A stretch of 64,000 nt of DNA from Clostridium sp. C8-1-8 (GCF_009928445.1 NZ_JAABNO010000030.1:1-64000); one strand, 5' to 3'. Counted from the stretch's first letter, positions 17,554 to 27,002 are shown. Notes: generated by a model from the sequence alone, not told the origin. Made by a program: numbers and translations.

Positions 17554-18987
17554 TTAAGCACTAACTGTATCATCATAATATTTTGCTTGGGCATTCCATA
17601 AGCTATGATATAACCCTTCTTTATCTTTTAAAAGCTCTTCATGGCTGCCTCTTTGAACTATTTTCCCATTGTCAAATACAGCTATCTCATCACAAAATCT
17701 ACAGGAGGAAAGCCTGTGGGATATATAAAATGTTGTCTTAGACCCTACTATTTCATTAAATTTGGAGTAAATCTCGAACTCTGCAATAGGATCTAATGCA
17801 GAAGTTGGTTCATCTAATATTATAATTGGAGCATTTCTATAAAGAGCTCTAGCTAAAGCTATTTTTTGGGCCTCTCCACCTGAAATCTCTACACCATCCT
17901 CTTCAAAGTTTTTGTATAATGCTGTGTTCAATCCCTTAGGCATAGTTTTAATCCTATCTCCAAATCCAACCTCATATAAAACCTCCTTAGCATAATCTTC
18001 GTCGTAATCTACAGAAGCTGCCACATTTTGACCTAAAGAGAAAGAAAACAATCTAAAGTCTTGGAATACAATAGAAAACACCCTAGTATACTCTTCGTAG
18101 TCATACTTGCTTATATCAATGCCATTTAAAAGTATTTGTCCTTCATTAGGCTCATAAAGTCTAGAAAGAAGCTTTATAAAAGTAGTCTTTCCAGAACCGT
18201 TCATACCAACAATAGCTAACTTTTCACCTATCTTAAGCTTTATAGATAAATTGTTAAGCACATAATCCTTACTACCAGGATACTTAAATGAAACATTCCT
18301 AAATTCTATTTCATATTCGTTATCATCTCTTTTTTCCACTGGCAGACTTCCTTTAACCTTGGTATTTTCAAGTTCTAAGAATTCTTTATAGATCTCTATA
18401 TATTGATTATTATTCAAGATGCTTCCCAAAGATATTAAAAATTGACCACTTCCATCCATGAACTGCTTAATACTTCCTATATATTGAACAATACTACCTA
18501 TAGTTATAGCTCCTATAATAGCTTTAAATCCTATAAATAGATACACCGCTCCACTTACAAGAGAAGAAATTAGACCATCAGCTCCATTGTATTTTGCATT
18601 TTTAATACCAACCTCATTAAATAAATTTTGAGAATTTGTATTAAAATCATTCATTTCCTTTAGTATTAATTTCTTTTCATCATATAGTCTAATTTCCTTA
18701 CCCACATTGTAGTCTAAGATCTGATTAAAATAATAGGAAAAAAATCTATCCATCACTATTATTTTAGAGAAACTTTTAAAGAAAACATTGTTAGCTTTAG
18801 TTTGAAAGCTTATGCTGATTAGAACACTTACAATTATTAATATAAAGAAACTATAAGTAAATAAACTTGAGTTTATAAAAGATACATTTCTATCTCCTAA
18901 TGCTTTTTCATTAAACAAGTTCATAACCATAACAATTGAAGTTATAAGTGTAAAGCTTCCTTTTCCTAGCTCTCCTAACTCATTCAT
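17554..18987 (-). CDS. ABC exporter half-transporter, C-terminal part after an in-frame stop
   Basis: This holds most of the second ABC half-transporter. Membrane helices continue from the N-terminal piece, and then comes the nucleotide-binding domain: Walker A GMNGSGKTT, Q-loop VFQDFR, signature ISGGEAQK, Walker B IIILDEPTSALDP and switch His in ISHRLSS. From 19416 the frame runs through to 17554 with only one stop (TAA, 19072-19074), so the ancestral protein was about 620 residues. The ATG at 18987 has GGAGG about 12 bases upstream, so some separate synthesis is possible, but it would lack the first helices. Partner of the exporter at 19409. Confidence 0.85.
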   Translation of the reverse strand: MNELGELGKGSFTLITSIVMVMNLFNEKALGDRNVSFINSSLFTYSFFILIIVSVLISISFQTKANNVFFKSFSKIIVMDRFFSYYFNQILDYNVGKEIRLYDEKKLILKEMNDFNTNSQNLFNEVGIKNAKYNGADGLISSLVSGAVYLFIGFKAIIGAITIGSIVQYIGSIKQFMDGSGQFLISLGSILNNNQYIEIYKEFLELENTKVKGSLPVEKRDDNEYEIEFRNVSFKYPGSKDYVLNNLSIKLKIGEKLAIVGMNGSGKTTFIKLLSRLYEPNEGQILLNGIDISKYDYEEYTRVFSIVFQDFRLFSFSLGQNVAASVDYDEDYAKEVLYEVGFGDRIKTMPKGLNTALYKNFEEDGVEISGGEAQKIALARALYRNAPIIILDEPTSALDPIAEFEIYSKFNEIVGSKTTFYISHRLSSCRFCDEIAVFDNGKIVQRGSHEELLKDKEGLYHSLWNAQAKYYDDTVSA

Positions 18988-19071
18988 AAGAAATATAATT
19001 CCTCCGCCATTTAACTTTGCAGCCTCGGTTATCTTTGTTCTTAAGATATAAGTTTCTGGATTTTCTATGTT

Positions 19072-19416
19072 TTAATAGGACATATTTAGTATCTTCTCAT
19101 CAAGCTTCATTTTTTGATTATCTTCTATAAAACCTTTTAACTCACTGGCTACATGCTCTAATATAGTTGAAATAAGATGAACTAGTAGATTTAAGCAAAT
19201 AGTAACCACCACTAAAGTTAATAGTTTGTTTTTATCTTTTGCCCCTGCTAATTGATCAATAATCTTAGAAGACATATATATATTTATAAATGGAAAGCTT
19301 GCTTTAAAAAAGGCTTCCAAAATGGTAACAGGTATTACCCAGGGCTGGAGATTAAAAATTTCTTTTAGACCAAACTTAAGTATAGCTGCATTTTTCTTAA
19401 ATTTATCTTTATGCAT
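19072..19416 (-). CDS. N-terminal fragment of the second ABC half-transporter (truncated by nonsense codon)
   Basis: A 114-residue fragment with two membrane helices (VIPVTILEAFFKASFPFI and LLTLVVVTICLNLLVHLI), the usual start of an ABC exporter membrane domain. It ends at MSY-TAA. The same frame continues NIENPETYILRTKITEAAKLNG, the normal linker of this family, so one substitution (for example AAA or GAA to TAA) explains the break. The start at 19416 has AGGTGA eight bases upstream and overlaps the end of the first ABC gene by eight bases. Confidence 0.8.
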   Translation of the reverse strand: MHKDKFKKNAAILKFGLKEIFNLQPWVIPVTILEAFFKASFPFINIYMSSKIIDQLAGAKDKNKLLTLVVVTICLNLLVHLISTILEHVASELKGFIEDNQKMKLDEKILNMSY

Positions 19417-21247
19417 ATTTCTCATCACCTACACTTTCTTTATAGTAGTAACTTTGCATGTCATACATCTTCTTATACTGTCCATCTCTGTTCATAAGCT
19501 CTTCATGGCTTCCTTCTTCTAAGATATTGCCTTCTCCAACAAATAGTATCCTGTCACAAAATCTAGTTGAAGATAATCTATGAGATATGAAAATAGAGGT
19601 GCTACCTTTTGTAAGTTCATTATACTTTTCATATATTTCACTTTCAGCTAAGGGGTCTAAAGCTGCGGTAGGCTCATCCAATATTATAATAGGTGAATTT
19701 TTATACAAAGCTCTAGCAAGCATAAGCTTTTGCATCTCTCCACCAGATAGATCTATTGCTTCTTCATATATTGATTTAACTAACAGAGTATCTTTTCCTT
19801 TCTCCAAATTATTAATCTTTTTTGAAAGCCCTGACATTTTAATAACTTTATCTATTTCTTTAGAGTTTATTTCTTCAGTTGATTTCAAGGCTATATTTTT
19901 TTCTATGGACATCGGTAGCAGGTATACATCTTGAAATACTACAGAGATTAACGAATAGTATTCGTCTCTATTATATAGTTCAACCTTTGTACCATTAATT
20001 AGTACCTCTCCTTTTGTTGGAGTATAAAGACCGCAAATAAGCTTAACTAAAGTACTTTTTCCTGCACCATTAACTCCAACTAAAGCAATCTTTTCTCCCT
20101 TTTTTATATGAACATTAATTCCTTTAATAGTATAATCTTCGGCACCTGGATATTTATAATATAAATTTCTAAGCTCAATATCAAAAGGCATCTCATAAGA
20201 GTCCGGAAGCTTAACCCCTTGCTTTCTATTTTTACTATCTTCTAATTCTAAGTACTCTCTCAGATCACACACATCTAAACTTATTGAATTTAAAGAATTA
20301 TAATTTTTAATAACTCCAGTAAGCCAGTTAGAAAAGCCACTTACTGCTCCAAAATATAAGACAAAATCACCTATAGACATATGTCTATATAATACAGAAT
20401 AAATAAGAAAACCATAGGTTATACCATCTCTTAAGAAAATCAAGCTTCCATCAACAAAATTACTAAAATATCTATGATATATATTCTTCTTTCTATAATA
20501 TAACTTTTCTTTTTTTAACCTAGAAAACATCTCTTTAAACCAGGGAAACATATTATATAGCCTCATATCCTTAGCTACTTTAAAGTTCCCTGCCCAATTT
20601 ATCACATATCTAAGTTTCATTTGTATTGGTGTTATATTAGCCTTATTTCTATGTTCATAGTTATTTACATATCGTCCTACTAAATAATTAATTATTGAAG
20701 AAAGTACTAAAAACACAACTATAAAAGGATGTATTTTAGATATTATCTTTGAATAAATAATAAAACCAATAAGGTTTGAAGAAAGTTCTATTAACACCTT
20801 TATTATAGCCTCTGTAGCTGAATCATTTGAATCTATTGAATTACATGCCTTCTCAATCCGCTGTTGTCCCGTTGGGCCATCTATATTTTCAAAATCTGTA
20901 TCCAAAGTTTTCTCTGTGATTAGTCCACTATATTTCATTCTGTAAGCTATACTTTTAAACATTGATAAGGATCTTAAACTGCTTAAAAGTATATTTAAAA
21001 TAACCATACAAAGCACTGGCGCCCACAAACTAATAAACAAACCATTTATTGAACTTTTTCTAGTTACAGAGTCAATTACAATCTTAGGAATATAAATTCC
21101 TAGCAAAGGCATAACCACTATAATAGGTACTTGAAGCAATGCTACAAAAAATAATTTTTTGTCCCATCTCCATAAATTTTTTATAAGATAGCTTACGTTC
21201 TGTAAGGTTGAATAATTAGGTTTATCTTTATCGTTTTTACTTCTCAT
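19409..21247 (-). CDS. ABC exporter half-transporter (membrane and ATPase domains fused)
   Basis: A 612-residue exporter half. The start at 21247 has GAGGTGA six bases upstream; the in-frame GTG at 21256 lies on top of that site. Six membrane helices occupy about 30-320. The ATPase domain carries Walker A GVNGAGKST (about 390), signature LSGGEMQK (about 502), Walker B IIILDEPTAALDP and ISHRLSS. No C39 peptidase domain is present, so it is not a classical double-glycine peptide exporter. With the second half-transporter it should form a heterodimer. Being downstream of a LytTR two-component system suggests export of a peptide or antibiotic sensed by that system (inference). Confidence 0.88.
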   Translation of the reverse strand: MRSKNDKDKPNYSTLQNVSYLIKNLWRWDKKLFFVALLQVPIIVVMPLLGIYIPKIVIDSVTRKSSINGLFISLWAPVLCMVILNILLSSLRSLSMFKSIAYRMKYSGLITEKTLDTDFENIDGPTGQQRIEKACNSIDSNDSATEAIIKVLIELSSNLIGFIIYSKIISKIHPFIVVFLVLSSIINYLVGRYVNNYEHRNKANITPIQMKLRYVINWAGNFKVAKDMRLYNMFPWFKEMFSRLKKEKLYYRKKNIYHRYFSNFVDGSLIFLRDGITYGFLIYSVLYRHMSIGDFVLYFGAVSGFSNWLTGVIKNYNSLNSISLDVCDLREYLELEDSKNRKQGVKLPDSYEMPFDIELRNLYYKYPGAEDYTIKGINVHIKKGEKIALVGVNGAGKSTLVKLICGLYTPTKGEVLINGTKVELYNRDEYYSLISVVFQDVYLLPMSIEKNIALKSTEEINSKEIDKVIKMSGLSKKINNLEKGKDTLLVKSIYEEAIDLSGGEMQKLMLARALYKNSPIIILDEPTAALDPLAESEIYEKYNELTKGSTSIFISHRLSSTRFCDRILFVGEGNILEEGSHEELMNRDGQYKKMYDMQSYYYKESVGDEKYA

Positions 21248-21292
21248 ACTTATCACCTCACCCTCATGATAACAAGAATTTTAAAATCAATA

Positions 21293-21336
21293 ATAAAAAA
21301 AGCACCAATGGTTATAATATTGACACCAATGGTACC
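21293..21336 (-). terminator. Terminator/attenuator between the kinase gene and the ABC genes
   Basis: ACCAATGGT occurs twice (21304-21312 and 21325-21333). In RNA these form a 9-bp stem with one central mismatch, followed on the minus strand by GCTTTTTTTATT. It could partly uncouple ABC expression from the two-component genes. Confidence 0.6.
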
Positions 21337-21344
21337 TATACTAC

Positions 21345-22079
21345 TTAAAGCGGAAGCATTACCTCAGTGGCAAATACTCCTTCTTCACTCTGTCTATTTA
21401 TAAATCCATTATATTTATGAACTATACTATCAACTCTTTTTATTCCAAAACCATGATTGTTACCTAGCTTAGTAGTTATATATGAAAAGCCAGTTTTCTT
21501 TACATATCCACAGGTAGAGTTAGTAATTGAAATATAAAGCTGCTGCTTCATCTCTCTTATATACACTCTTATAAATCTATCCTCTTCTTTTTCTATTTTT
21601 AGAACAGCCTCCATGGCATTGTCCATAAGGTTACCAATAACAACACTTAGATCTATATCAGATATCCTTATCTCTTTAGGAACTGAGGCTTTTGCATTTA
21701 CATTAATCTTATTACTTAATGCTAAGGATAGCTTTGAATTTAAAATTGCATCCACCATCACATTGCCGGTTTTCAAAACAGTATCTACTGATGTTAGGTC
21801 TTTGTCCAATGCATTTAAATACTTTTCCATATCGCTATATTTTTCTAATACAAGATGAGCTTTCATGGTTTGAATGTGATTATGATAATCATGTCTCCAA
21901 CCTCTCATCTGCTTATATATATTCTCAACCTCGTTATAGTGCTTTGTTATTAAATCATTTTGATAATTGGCTACATAATTATTTAACAAGCGATAAAATA
22001 TGTATCTAATGGTTATGGCCATCACTAAAGTTAAGAGTAGTACTCCAATGATTATGCCTAGTATTTTTATACTACTCAT
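21345..22079 (-). CDS. GHKL-type sensor histidine kinase (AgrC/SpoOB-like), short
   Basis: A 244-residue kinase. It has one N-terminal membrane segment (ILGIIIGVLLLTLVMAITI) and a dimerisation region with the phospho-acceptor box MRGWRHDYHNHIQTM. The GHKL ATPase domain has N-box LMDNAMEAVL and G-box GNNHGFGIKRV. The multi-helix sensor domain of AgrC-type kinases is missing: only one helix remains, so input may come from the membrane or the neighbouring exporter. It overlaps the response-regulator gene by eight bases, and its ribosome site AGGTGA lies inside that gene. Confidence 0.88.
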   Translation of the reverse strand: MSSIKILGIIIGVLLLTLVMAITIRYIFYRLLNNYVANYQNDLITKHYNEVENIYKQMRGWRHDYHNHIQTMKAHLVLEKYSDMEKYLNALDKDLTSVDTVLKTGNVMVDAILNSKLSLALSNKINVNAKASVPKEIRISDIDLSVVIGNLMDNAMEAVLKIEKEEDRFIRVYIREMKQQLYISITNSTCGYVKKTGFSYITTKLGNNHGFGIKRVDSIVHKYNGFINRQSEEGVFATEVMLPL

Positions 22080-22800
22080 TTATGTCACCTCTAAAATATT
22101 TAATAAAGGCTAAATTAGTATCAGCATACATTCTTCTGCTTATGGGAATCTTTTCGCCACCGTCCAGTTCTAACTCACTTGTCCCAATTTTACTTATATA
22201 TGCTAATCCAACTATGTACGATCTGTGACATCTTATAAATCTTTGTTTATTTAATTCCTTTTCTATAACACTAATACTTTTTCTTATAGTATAATTTTTA
22301 TCTTTAGTATGCAATTCAATGCTGTGAGCAAAAGCTTCAATATAGGTTATTTTATTTTGCTCTACTTTAAGTATTTCCCCCTCTGAATTTATAAGGATAG
22401 TTTCAACTTCCTTAGGAAGCTTTGATATAGCTCTATCTAAGCAAAGATATAACTTTTCTTCTTTTATGGGTTTTATTAGATAATTTATAGCAGCTACATC
22501 ATATCCTTCACTGATGTAATCAGTAACTGCAGTTATAAAGATTATATTGATTATTTCATCTTCAGTGCGTATCTTTTTTGCTAAGTCTATACCACTTTGT
22601 CCCTTCATCTGTATATCTAATAGTAGAATATTATACTTCTTATCCATACTATAAGCAAAATCAAAGCTTTCGGCGCTATAAAATCTCTCTACACAAACTC
22701 TCACAGCTTTATCAAAAGCCCAACTCTTAACCAATTTCTCTAATAGCTCAACCTGAATCTCTTCATCATCTACAATTGCTATATTAATTATGTCATTCAT
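22072..22800 (-). CDS. LytTR-family response regulator
   Basis: A 242-residue response regulator. The receiver domain (1-120) has acidic residues in IVDDEE, the phospho-Asp in NILLLDIQMKGQSG and Lys in INYLIKPIKEE. The LytTR DNA-binding domain (about 140-236) includes ITYIEAFAHSIELH, RKSISVIEKEL and FIRCHRSYIVGLAYI. Such AgrA/ComE-like regulators bind pairs of direct repeats upstream of their targets, here probably the downstream ABC exporter. No repeat pair could be assigned with confidence in 22801-23062. Confidence 0.9.
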   Translation of the reverse strand: MNDIINIAIVDDEEIQVELLEKLVKSWAFDKAVRVCVERFYSAESFDFAYSMDKKYNILLLDIQMKGQSGIDLAKKIRTEDEIINIIFITAVTDYISEGYDVAAINYLIKPIKEEKLYLCLDRAISKLPKEVETILINSEGEILKVEQNKITYIEAFAHSIELHTKDKNYTIRKSISVIEKELNKQRFIRCHRSYIVGLAYISKIGTSELELDGGEKIPISRRMYADTNLAFIKYFRGDINE

Positions 22801-23062
22801 CTCTACTTCACCCTCTAATACTTATGATTCAAACTTAGTAACACCACTTTGTTCTTCAATTATATAATACAACTTATTACACTTCAAACATATATTGCCT
22901 CACACGGAAATGCCCTTTTAGTTATAACGATAAAGATATTGTTTTTGATGAACTATGGAATCTAACGTGTTAATGCTTACAACCTAAAGTGCTATGTAAA
23001 TTAGAATAATTTTCCAAATGCAGTGACGAATATATTAGGAACAGTTTATATTTGTGATTTTG
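22801..23062. other. Non-coding region upstream of the LytTR operon
   Basis: Must contain the minus-strand operon promoter. It is AT-rich, and a short plus-strand frame (YNDKDIVFDELWNL) looks gene-like but is closed by stops. No clear operator was seen. Confidence 0.35.
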
Positions 23063-23166
23063 ATCCCTATATAAATGTATTTAAAAAATGTGGTTATCAA
23101 AATCAAATACATATTAAATTTATCTATATTACTCATCAACATTTATTTAATACATTCGCATATAGT
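23063..23166. repeat. MITE-like element, family A (104 bp)
   Basis: The left end ATCCCTATATAAATGTATT-TAAAAAATGTGG and the right end CAACATTTATTTAATACAT are inverted repeats (ATGTATTTAAAAAATGT against ATGTATTAAATAAATGT). The right end runs on to CATATAGT. The same two ends occur at 38022 and 38138. No gene inside. A short open frame crosses it (23075-23308), which looks fortuitous. Confidence 0.65.
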
Positions 23167-23363
23167 AGTATTTCTATCTATAATACCCAGCTTTAAAAAA
23201 TGTACCACTTCAATCAGAAAAAATATTCAACCCATGTTTAAGGTTAAAAGAAGTTCTAAAATAATTTATCAGGTTTACTGGTACATATCTAAAGATAATC
23301 AAATGTAAATTTACTAAAACATACAAAAATCGTTGCTAATCTAAGATATTTAAAGCTTTATAT

Positions 23364-23381
23364 TTGTACTACTCAGTACAA
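23364..23381. promoter_or_regulatory. Palindromic operator 1 upstream of the lipase gene
   Basis: TTGTACTACTCAGTACAA: 7-bp half-sites TTGTACT/AGTACAA with a 4-base spacer, 80 bases upstream of an almost identical copy. This is typical of TetR-type operators. The regulator is not in the window's neighbourhood. Confidence 0.7.
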
Positions 23382-23443
23382 TAAACTAATTAACCCTTAA
23401 AGGCTTTTTACAGATTTATACAATTACACCTCTTCGTGTTATA

Positions 23444-23461
23444 TTGTACTTGTCAGTACAA
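23444..23461. promoter_or_regulatory. Palindromic operator 2 overlapping the likely lipase promoter
   Basis: TTGTACTTGTCAGTACAA, 16 of 18 bases as in operator 1. A possible -10 (TATATT, 23440-23445) runs into it, and the start codon is at 23484. A bound protein here would block initiation. Confidence 0.7.
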
Positions 23462-23483
23462 AAAAATAGTGAGGTGTTTTATT

Positions 23484-24812
23484 ATGAAAAACTCTATTAA
23501 GAAATCATTAATTCTAATGCTAGCCTTTATAGTGTCTTTATTCATTCCCTCTACAGGAACCTTAGTTAAAGCTAGTACTACTACTACTACTACTACTATG
23601 GCTCAACCTTCAACTATAGTTTCACCTTTACCTCAACTAAATAATGACTACCCTATTGTAATGGTTCATGGTCTCTTTGGCTGGGGAAACGATGAACTTT
23701 TTGGAATTAACTATTGGGGCGGTCAAAACAGTCTTAAGGATTTATTAAACAGCAAAGGTTATAAAGTCTTTACTCCAACCATAGGTTCCATATCTAGCAA
23801 CTGGGATAGAGCCTGTGAATTGTATGCTTACTTAAAAGGCGGCACTGTAGATTATGGAGAAGAACATTCAAAAAAAGATGGACATTCGCGTTATGGTAGA
23901 ACTTACCCAGGAGTTTATCCTGAGCTTGGTACCGTCGGCCCAAATGGTCTTAGAAAAGTTCATTTAATTGGTCATAGCATGGGTGGAGAAACCATTAGAG
24001 TATTAGCCCAATTACTTGAAAATGGGGACCCAGACGAGATAAAAAATAATACAAAAGATATCAGTACATTATTCACTGGAAATCATCATTGGATAGACAG
24101 TATAACTACAATAGGAACTCCTCATGATGGAAGTCAAGAGGATGAAAAACAGGACAACTTAGAGCCATTCTTTCATCAAATTTTCGCTGCTATGGCAAGC
24201 AGAGGCGGAGTGATTGATTCTAGCAATCCTTGCTTTGATTTTAGAATGGATCAGTGGGGCTTAAAAAAACAACCTGCTGAATCCTTTGACAGTTATGCTC
24301 ATAGAGTTTTTACCAGTAACCTCTGGAAACAAACAAAAGATTTAAGTATATGGGATCTCTCCCAAGAAGGTGCTAAAGAGCTCAACAGTTGGGTAAAGGC
24401 CCAAAGTGATATTTACTACTTCTCCATAGCCTGTGTGGATACCCATGAAGCTTTATTAACAGGTCATCAAATCCCTAACATCAATATGGATCCATTACTT
24501 TTAAAAAGTTCTATATTTATGGGACAATATACAAACAACACTCCTGGTAAAGTTCAAGTTGACAGCTCTTGGTGGAGAAATGATGGAATAGTTAGTGTTA
24601 GATCTGCCATAGCACCACATGAAGGCTCCACAGATAGAATCGTAAATTATGATCATAGCAGTATGCCACAAAAAGGAGTATGGAACTATATGGGTGAGAT
24701 AAATGACGTAGATCATATAGAAGTAGTGTCTCAAGACAATCCCCTATATCAAAAATATCTTCAGAACAGGTTTATTGATCTAGCTAAAATGCTAAGTAAT
24801 CTACCAAAATAG
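23484..24812 (+). CDS. lip: Secreted triacylglycerol lipase, family I.5
   Basis: A 442-residue secreted lipase that hydrolyses ester bonds of long-chain glycerides. The start at 23484 has GAGGTG seven bases upstream. Residues 1-30 form a signal peptide (KKSLILMLAFIVSLFIP) followed by a Thr run (STTTTTTTMAQ). The Ser elbow is LIGHSMGGET (Gly instead of Ala at the first position). The acid is in RNDGIVS and the His in VDHIEVV, as in Geobacillus L1/T1-type lipases. The zinc-site histidines of that family appear in EEHSKKDGHSRYGRTYPG. It is a single gene between two palindromic operators and a strong terminator. Confidence 0.92.
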   Translation: MKNSIKKSLILMLAFIVSLFIPSTGTLVKASTTTTTTTMAQPSTIVSPLPQLNNDYPIVMVHGLFGWGNDELFGINYWGGQNSLKDLLNSKGYKVFTPTIGSISSNWDRACELYAYLKGGTVDYGEEHSKKDGHSRYGRTYPGVYPELGTVGPNGLRKVHLIGHSMGGETIRVLAQLLENGDPDEIKNNTKDISTLFTGNHHWIDSITTIGTPHDGSQEDEKQDNLEPFFHQIFAAMASRGGVIDSSNPCFDFRMDQWGLKKQPAESFDSYAHRVFTSNLWKQTKDLSIWDLSQEGAKELNSWVKAQSDIYYFSIACVDTHEALLTGHQIPNINMDPLLLKSSIFMGQYTNNTPGKVQVDSSWWRNDGIVSVRSAIAPHEGSTDRIVNYDHSSMPQKGVWNYMGEINDVDHIEVVSQDNPLYQKYLQNRFIDLAKMLSNLPK

Positions 24813-24883
24813 CTTATTATTTCTTCAGTAGAACTCTATACAAAAACAGATTATCTTTATATAACTATATATGATTCTTAATT

Positions 24884-24942
24884 AATAGAAGCCATGGATT
24901 AAAGTCGGTTATTTTACCCTTTTATCCATGGCTTCTATTTGT
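24884..24942 (+). terminator. Terminator of the lipase gene
   Basis: AATAGAAGCCATGGAT and its complement ATCCATGGCTTCTATT flank a loop, then TTTG. It lies about 75 bases after the stop and could also serve the minus strand. Confidence 0.8.
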
Positions 24943-25046
24943 ACAAATGCTTTTATACCATTATAAATAATCTCTTTTTACTAATTTTTTTGACAACTTA
25001 TTTTTTGATAATTAAACACCTTTCAAATAAATAGAAGTCTTTCATA

Positions 25047-25691
25047 TTATTCAACCAAACTAAACTTTCTTAAGGTAGGCGTTATAATCTTCATAAACCA
25101 GTCTATTAATGGTCCATAGATAAACATACCGATTATTGTACCCTCTCTTACTGTCAGCTTGTTTCTAAAAATCAATGCAACTGCAACGGAAATAATTATA
25201 GATAATATATCAACTGCTTGTCTTATACTTCCAAAGTTTTTATTAATTCTTTTAGCTACAACCATACAAGCAGATTCTAGTGGAAAGCTAATAAAGTTGA
25301 TAGCCATGATAACTGACACTGCAAAAGCACAAAGGATAAAACAGGCAAATAACAATATCAAACTTGTAAAATAGCTATTTACTGTGAACTTTGAACATAT
25401 ATCATAATATACGTAATTTATTACTAGTCCTACAAGTATAGATGCAAATACTTGTAGAGCATGTTTTAATTTAAATTCCTTCTTCAATAAGAATAATTGT
25501 AGTAGCACACAGCTTATATTTAAAATCATTGAAAGAGTTCCTACTTTTATTAATAATACTGTTGATATAGTTTGACTAAGGGCATCCCATGCAGTTACCC
25601 CAATTGCAGCTTTAAGTCCTAGGCTTGCCCCAATTGCTGTCAATATTATATTGATTGTTACTACTATAAATTTACTAATACTCTTTTTCAT
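25047..25691 (-). CDS. YczE/YitT-like integral membrane protein
   Basis: A 214-residue protein with about five membrane helices. IGASLGLKAAIGVTAWDALSQTIS after helix 1 is the conserved signature of the YczE/YyaS family, and the C-terminal GTIIGMFIYGPLIDWFMK is also typical. Biochemical function is not established for the family. In Bacillus some members lie near surfactin-type gene clusters, but here no such cluster is adjacent. AAGGAG precedes the ATG. Monocistronic. Confidence 0.8.
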   Translation of the reverse strand: MKKSISKFIVVTINIILTAIGASLGLKAAIGVTAWDALSQTISTVLLIKVGTLSMILNISCVLLQLFLLKKEFKLKHALQVFASILVGLVINYVYYDICSKFTVNSYFTSLILLFACFILCAFAVSVIMAINFISFPLESACMVVAKRINKNFGSIRQAVDILSIIISVAVALIFRNKLTVREGTIIGMFIYGPLIDWFMKIITPTLRKFSLVE

Positions 25692-25990
25692 ACAATCTCC
25701 TTCTATAGGGAACCTTTACAAAACTTAATTTATACGAATTCGATAATCATAAGATATAAAATTATCAAATAATGCTCAGCTTAAGTTTATTTAATTTGTA
25801 CCTATAACTAATAATTTAATGACTGAATTTCATACCTTATAATAATATACAAAATTTAGACAAACTTAAATATATAATTTTAAAAAACAAGATTAATTTA
25901 GCTATTTTATTAAAATCCGGTATTTTTACTTCCACTATATGTTTACTATGTAATACCTTTGAATTATAAATTGAGCAATCTTCCATAATA

Positions 25991-26029
25991 ATAAAAGAAT
26001 TTATGATGCAAGATCATAAATTCTTTTAT
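25991..26029 (-). terminator. Terminator of the GH43 gene
   Basis: Perfect 17-bp arms (ATAAAAGAATTTATGAT and its complement) with a 5-base loop, 26 bases after the GH43 stop. The preceding bases 25692-25990 are AT-rich and hold the promoter of the YczE-like gene; nothing else was seen. Confidence 0.9.
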
Positions 26030-26054
26030 CTAAGCTAAAATATAAAATTATTGA

Positions 26055-27002
26055 TTAATCTAACTCAAAGCGTGGTCTTCCATCATTGTCCCATTTTATC
26101 TTCAATACCATAGTGTGACGATTGTAATCGTATAAAGGATTACCAACAATCTTTTCATATGGACGAGCATGATAAATTAGTAAATCATCTCCGTCTTCTG
26201 AAACAGTAAAACTATTATGGCCAGGACCATATATATTTCTATCTGGATCAGTTGCGAAAACTGGCTTTCTTGATTTTTTCCAAGATTGTGGATCAAGTAA
26301 ATCAGCTGTGTCATCAGCTTCTAAAAGTCCCATACAATAAGCAGCGCCAGTTGAACTACAAGAGAAGGTTACAAATATCTTGCCATTTCTTTTTAGTACT
26401 GCTGGTCCTTCATTTACCCAGAACTCAAATCTTTCCCAATCATAATCAGGTGTAGTTAGTAGGACTTGTACAGTTTTTAGCTTAACTGGTGATTCCATCT
26501 CTGCTATATAAAGATTAGAAATACCACCATCTCCGCCTACCTTTTCAGCCCAAATAAAATATCTCTTTCCATTATGTTCGAATACTGTAGCATCCAATGA
26601 GAAGTCAGAGAATGAAAAAGGATCATTATCAGCTCTTTGCATCATACCTCTTTCAACCCACAAATCAGACATTGGGTCATCTCCAGTACACTCTAAAACA
26701 TATGGGCGTATCTTCCATACATCTTCTTTTTCACCTGCAGCAAAATATATAAACCATTTTCCATCAAGGTAATGAATTTCTGGTGCCCATATATGTTCAC
26801 TCATAGGACCACTTTCATGTCTTTTCCAAACTGCTTTTGTTTCAGCTGTTGCTAAACCTTCTATGGTTTTTGATCTTCTAAGCTCGATATAATCATAAGT
26901 TGGCACAGAAGCAGTAAAATAGTAATATCCATCAGTATGTTTATATACATACGGATCTGCTCTCTGCTCAATTAAAGGTTTTGTAAAAGTATTTGCGATC
27001 AT
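26055..27002 (-). CDS. Glycoside hydrolase family 43 enzyme
   Basis: A 315-residue five-bladed beta-propeller glycosidase. Start at 27002 (MIANTFTKPLIEQRADPYVY) with AGGGGGA eight bases upstream. The three acids are Asp in QRADPYVY, Asp in FSLDATVF and Glu in VNEGPAV. This pattern fits GH43 alpha-L-arabinofuranosidase or beta-xylosidase types acting on arabinoxylan-derived oligosaccharides. No signal peptide, so it acts inside the cell on imported sugars. No transporter or other sugar gene is adjacent. Base composition looks somewhat less AT-rich than its neighbours, which may hint at transfer. Confidence 0.88.
   Translation of the reverse strand: MIANTFTKPLIEQRADPYVYKHTDGYYYFTASVPTYDYIELRRSKTIEGLATAETKAVWKRHESGPMSEHIWAPEIHYLDGKWFIYFAAGEKEDVWKIRPYVLECTGDDPMSDLWVERGMMQRADNDPFSFSDFSLDATVFEHNGKRYFIWAEKVGGDGGISNLYIAEMESPVKLKTVQVLLTTPDYDWERFEFWVNEGPAVLKRNGKIFVTFSCSSTGAAYCMGLLEADDTADLLDPQSWKKSRKPVFATDPDRNIYGPGHNSFTVSEDGDDLLIYHARPYEKIVGNPLYDYNRHTMVLKIKWDNDGRPRFELD

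Noticed and set aside
21256-21344. Possible small peptide gene between the kinase and the ABC exporter
   Set aside because: Only a terminator-like hairpin is present; no frame with start, ribosome site and reasonable length on the minus strand.
23075-23308. Open frame of 77 codons on the plus strand
   Set aside because: It begins inside the family A repeat, has no ribosome binding site, and its composition follows the AT-rich DNA.
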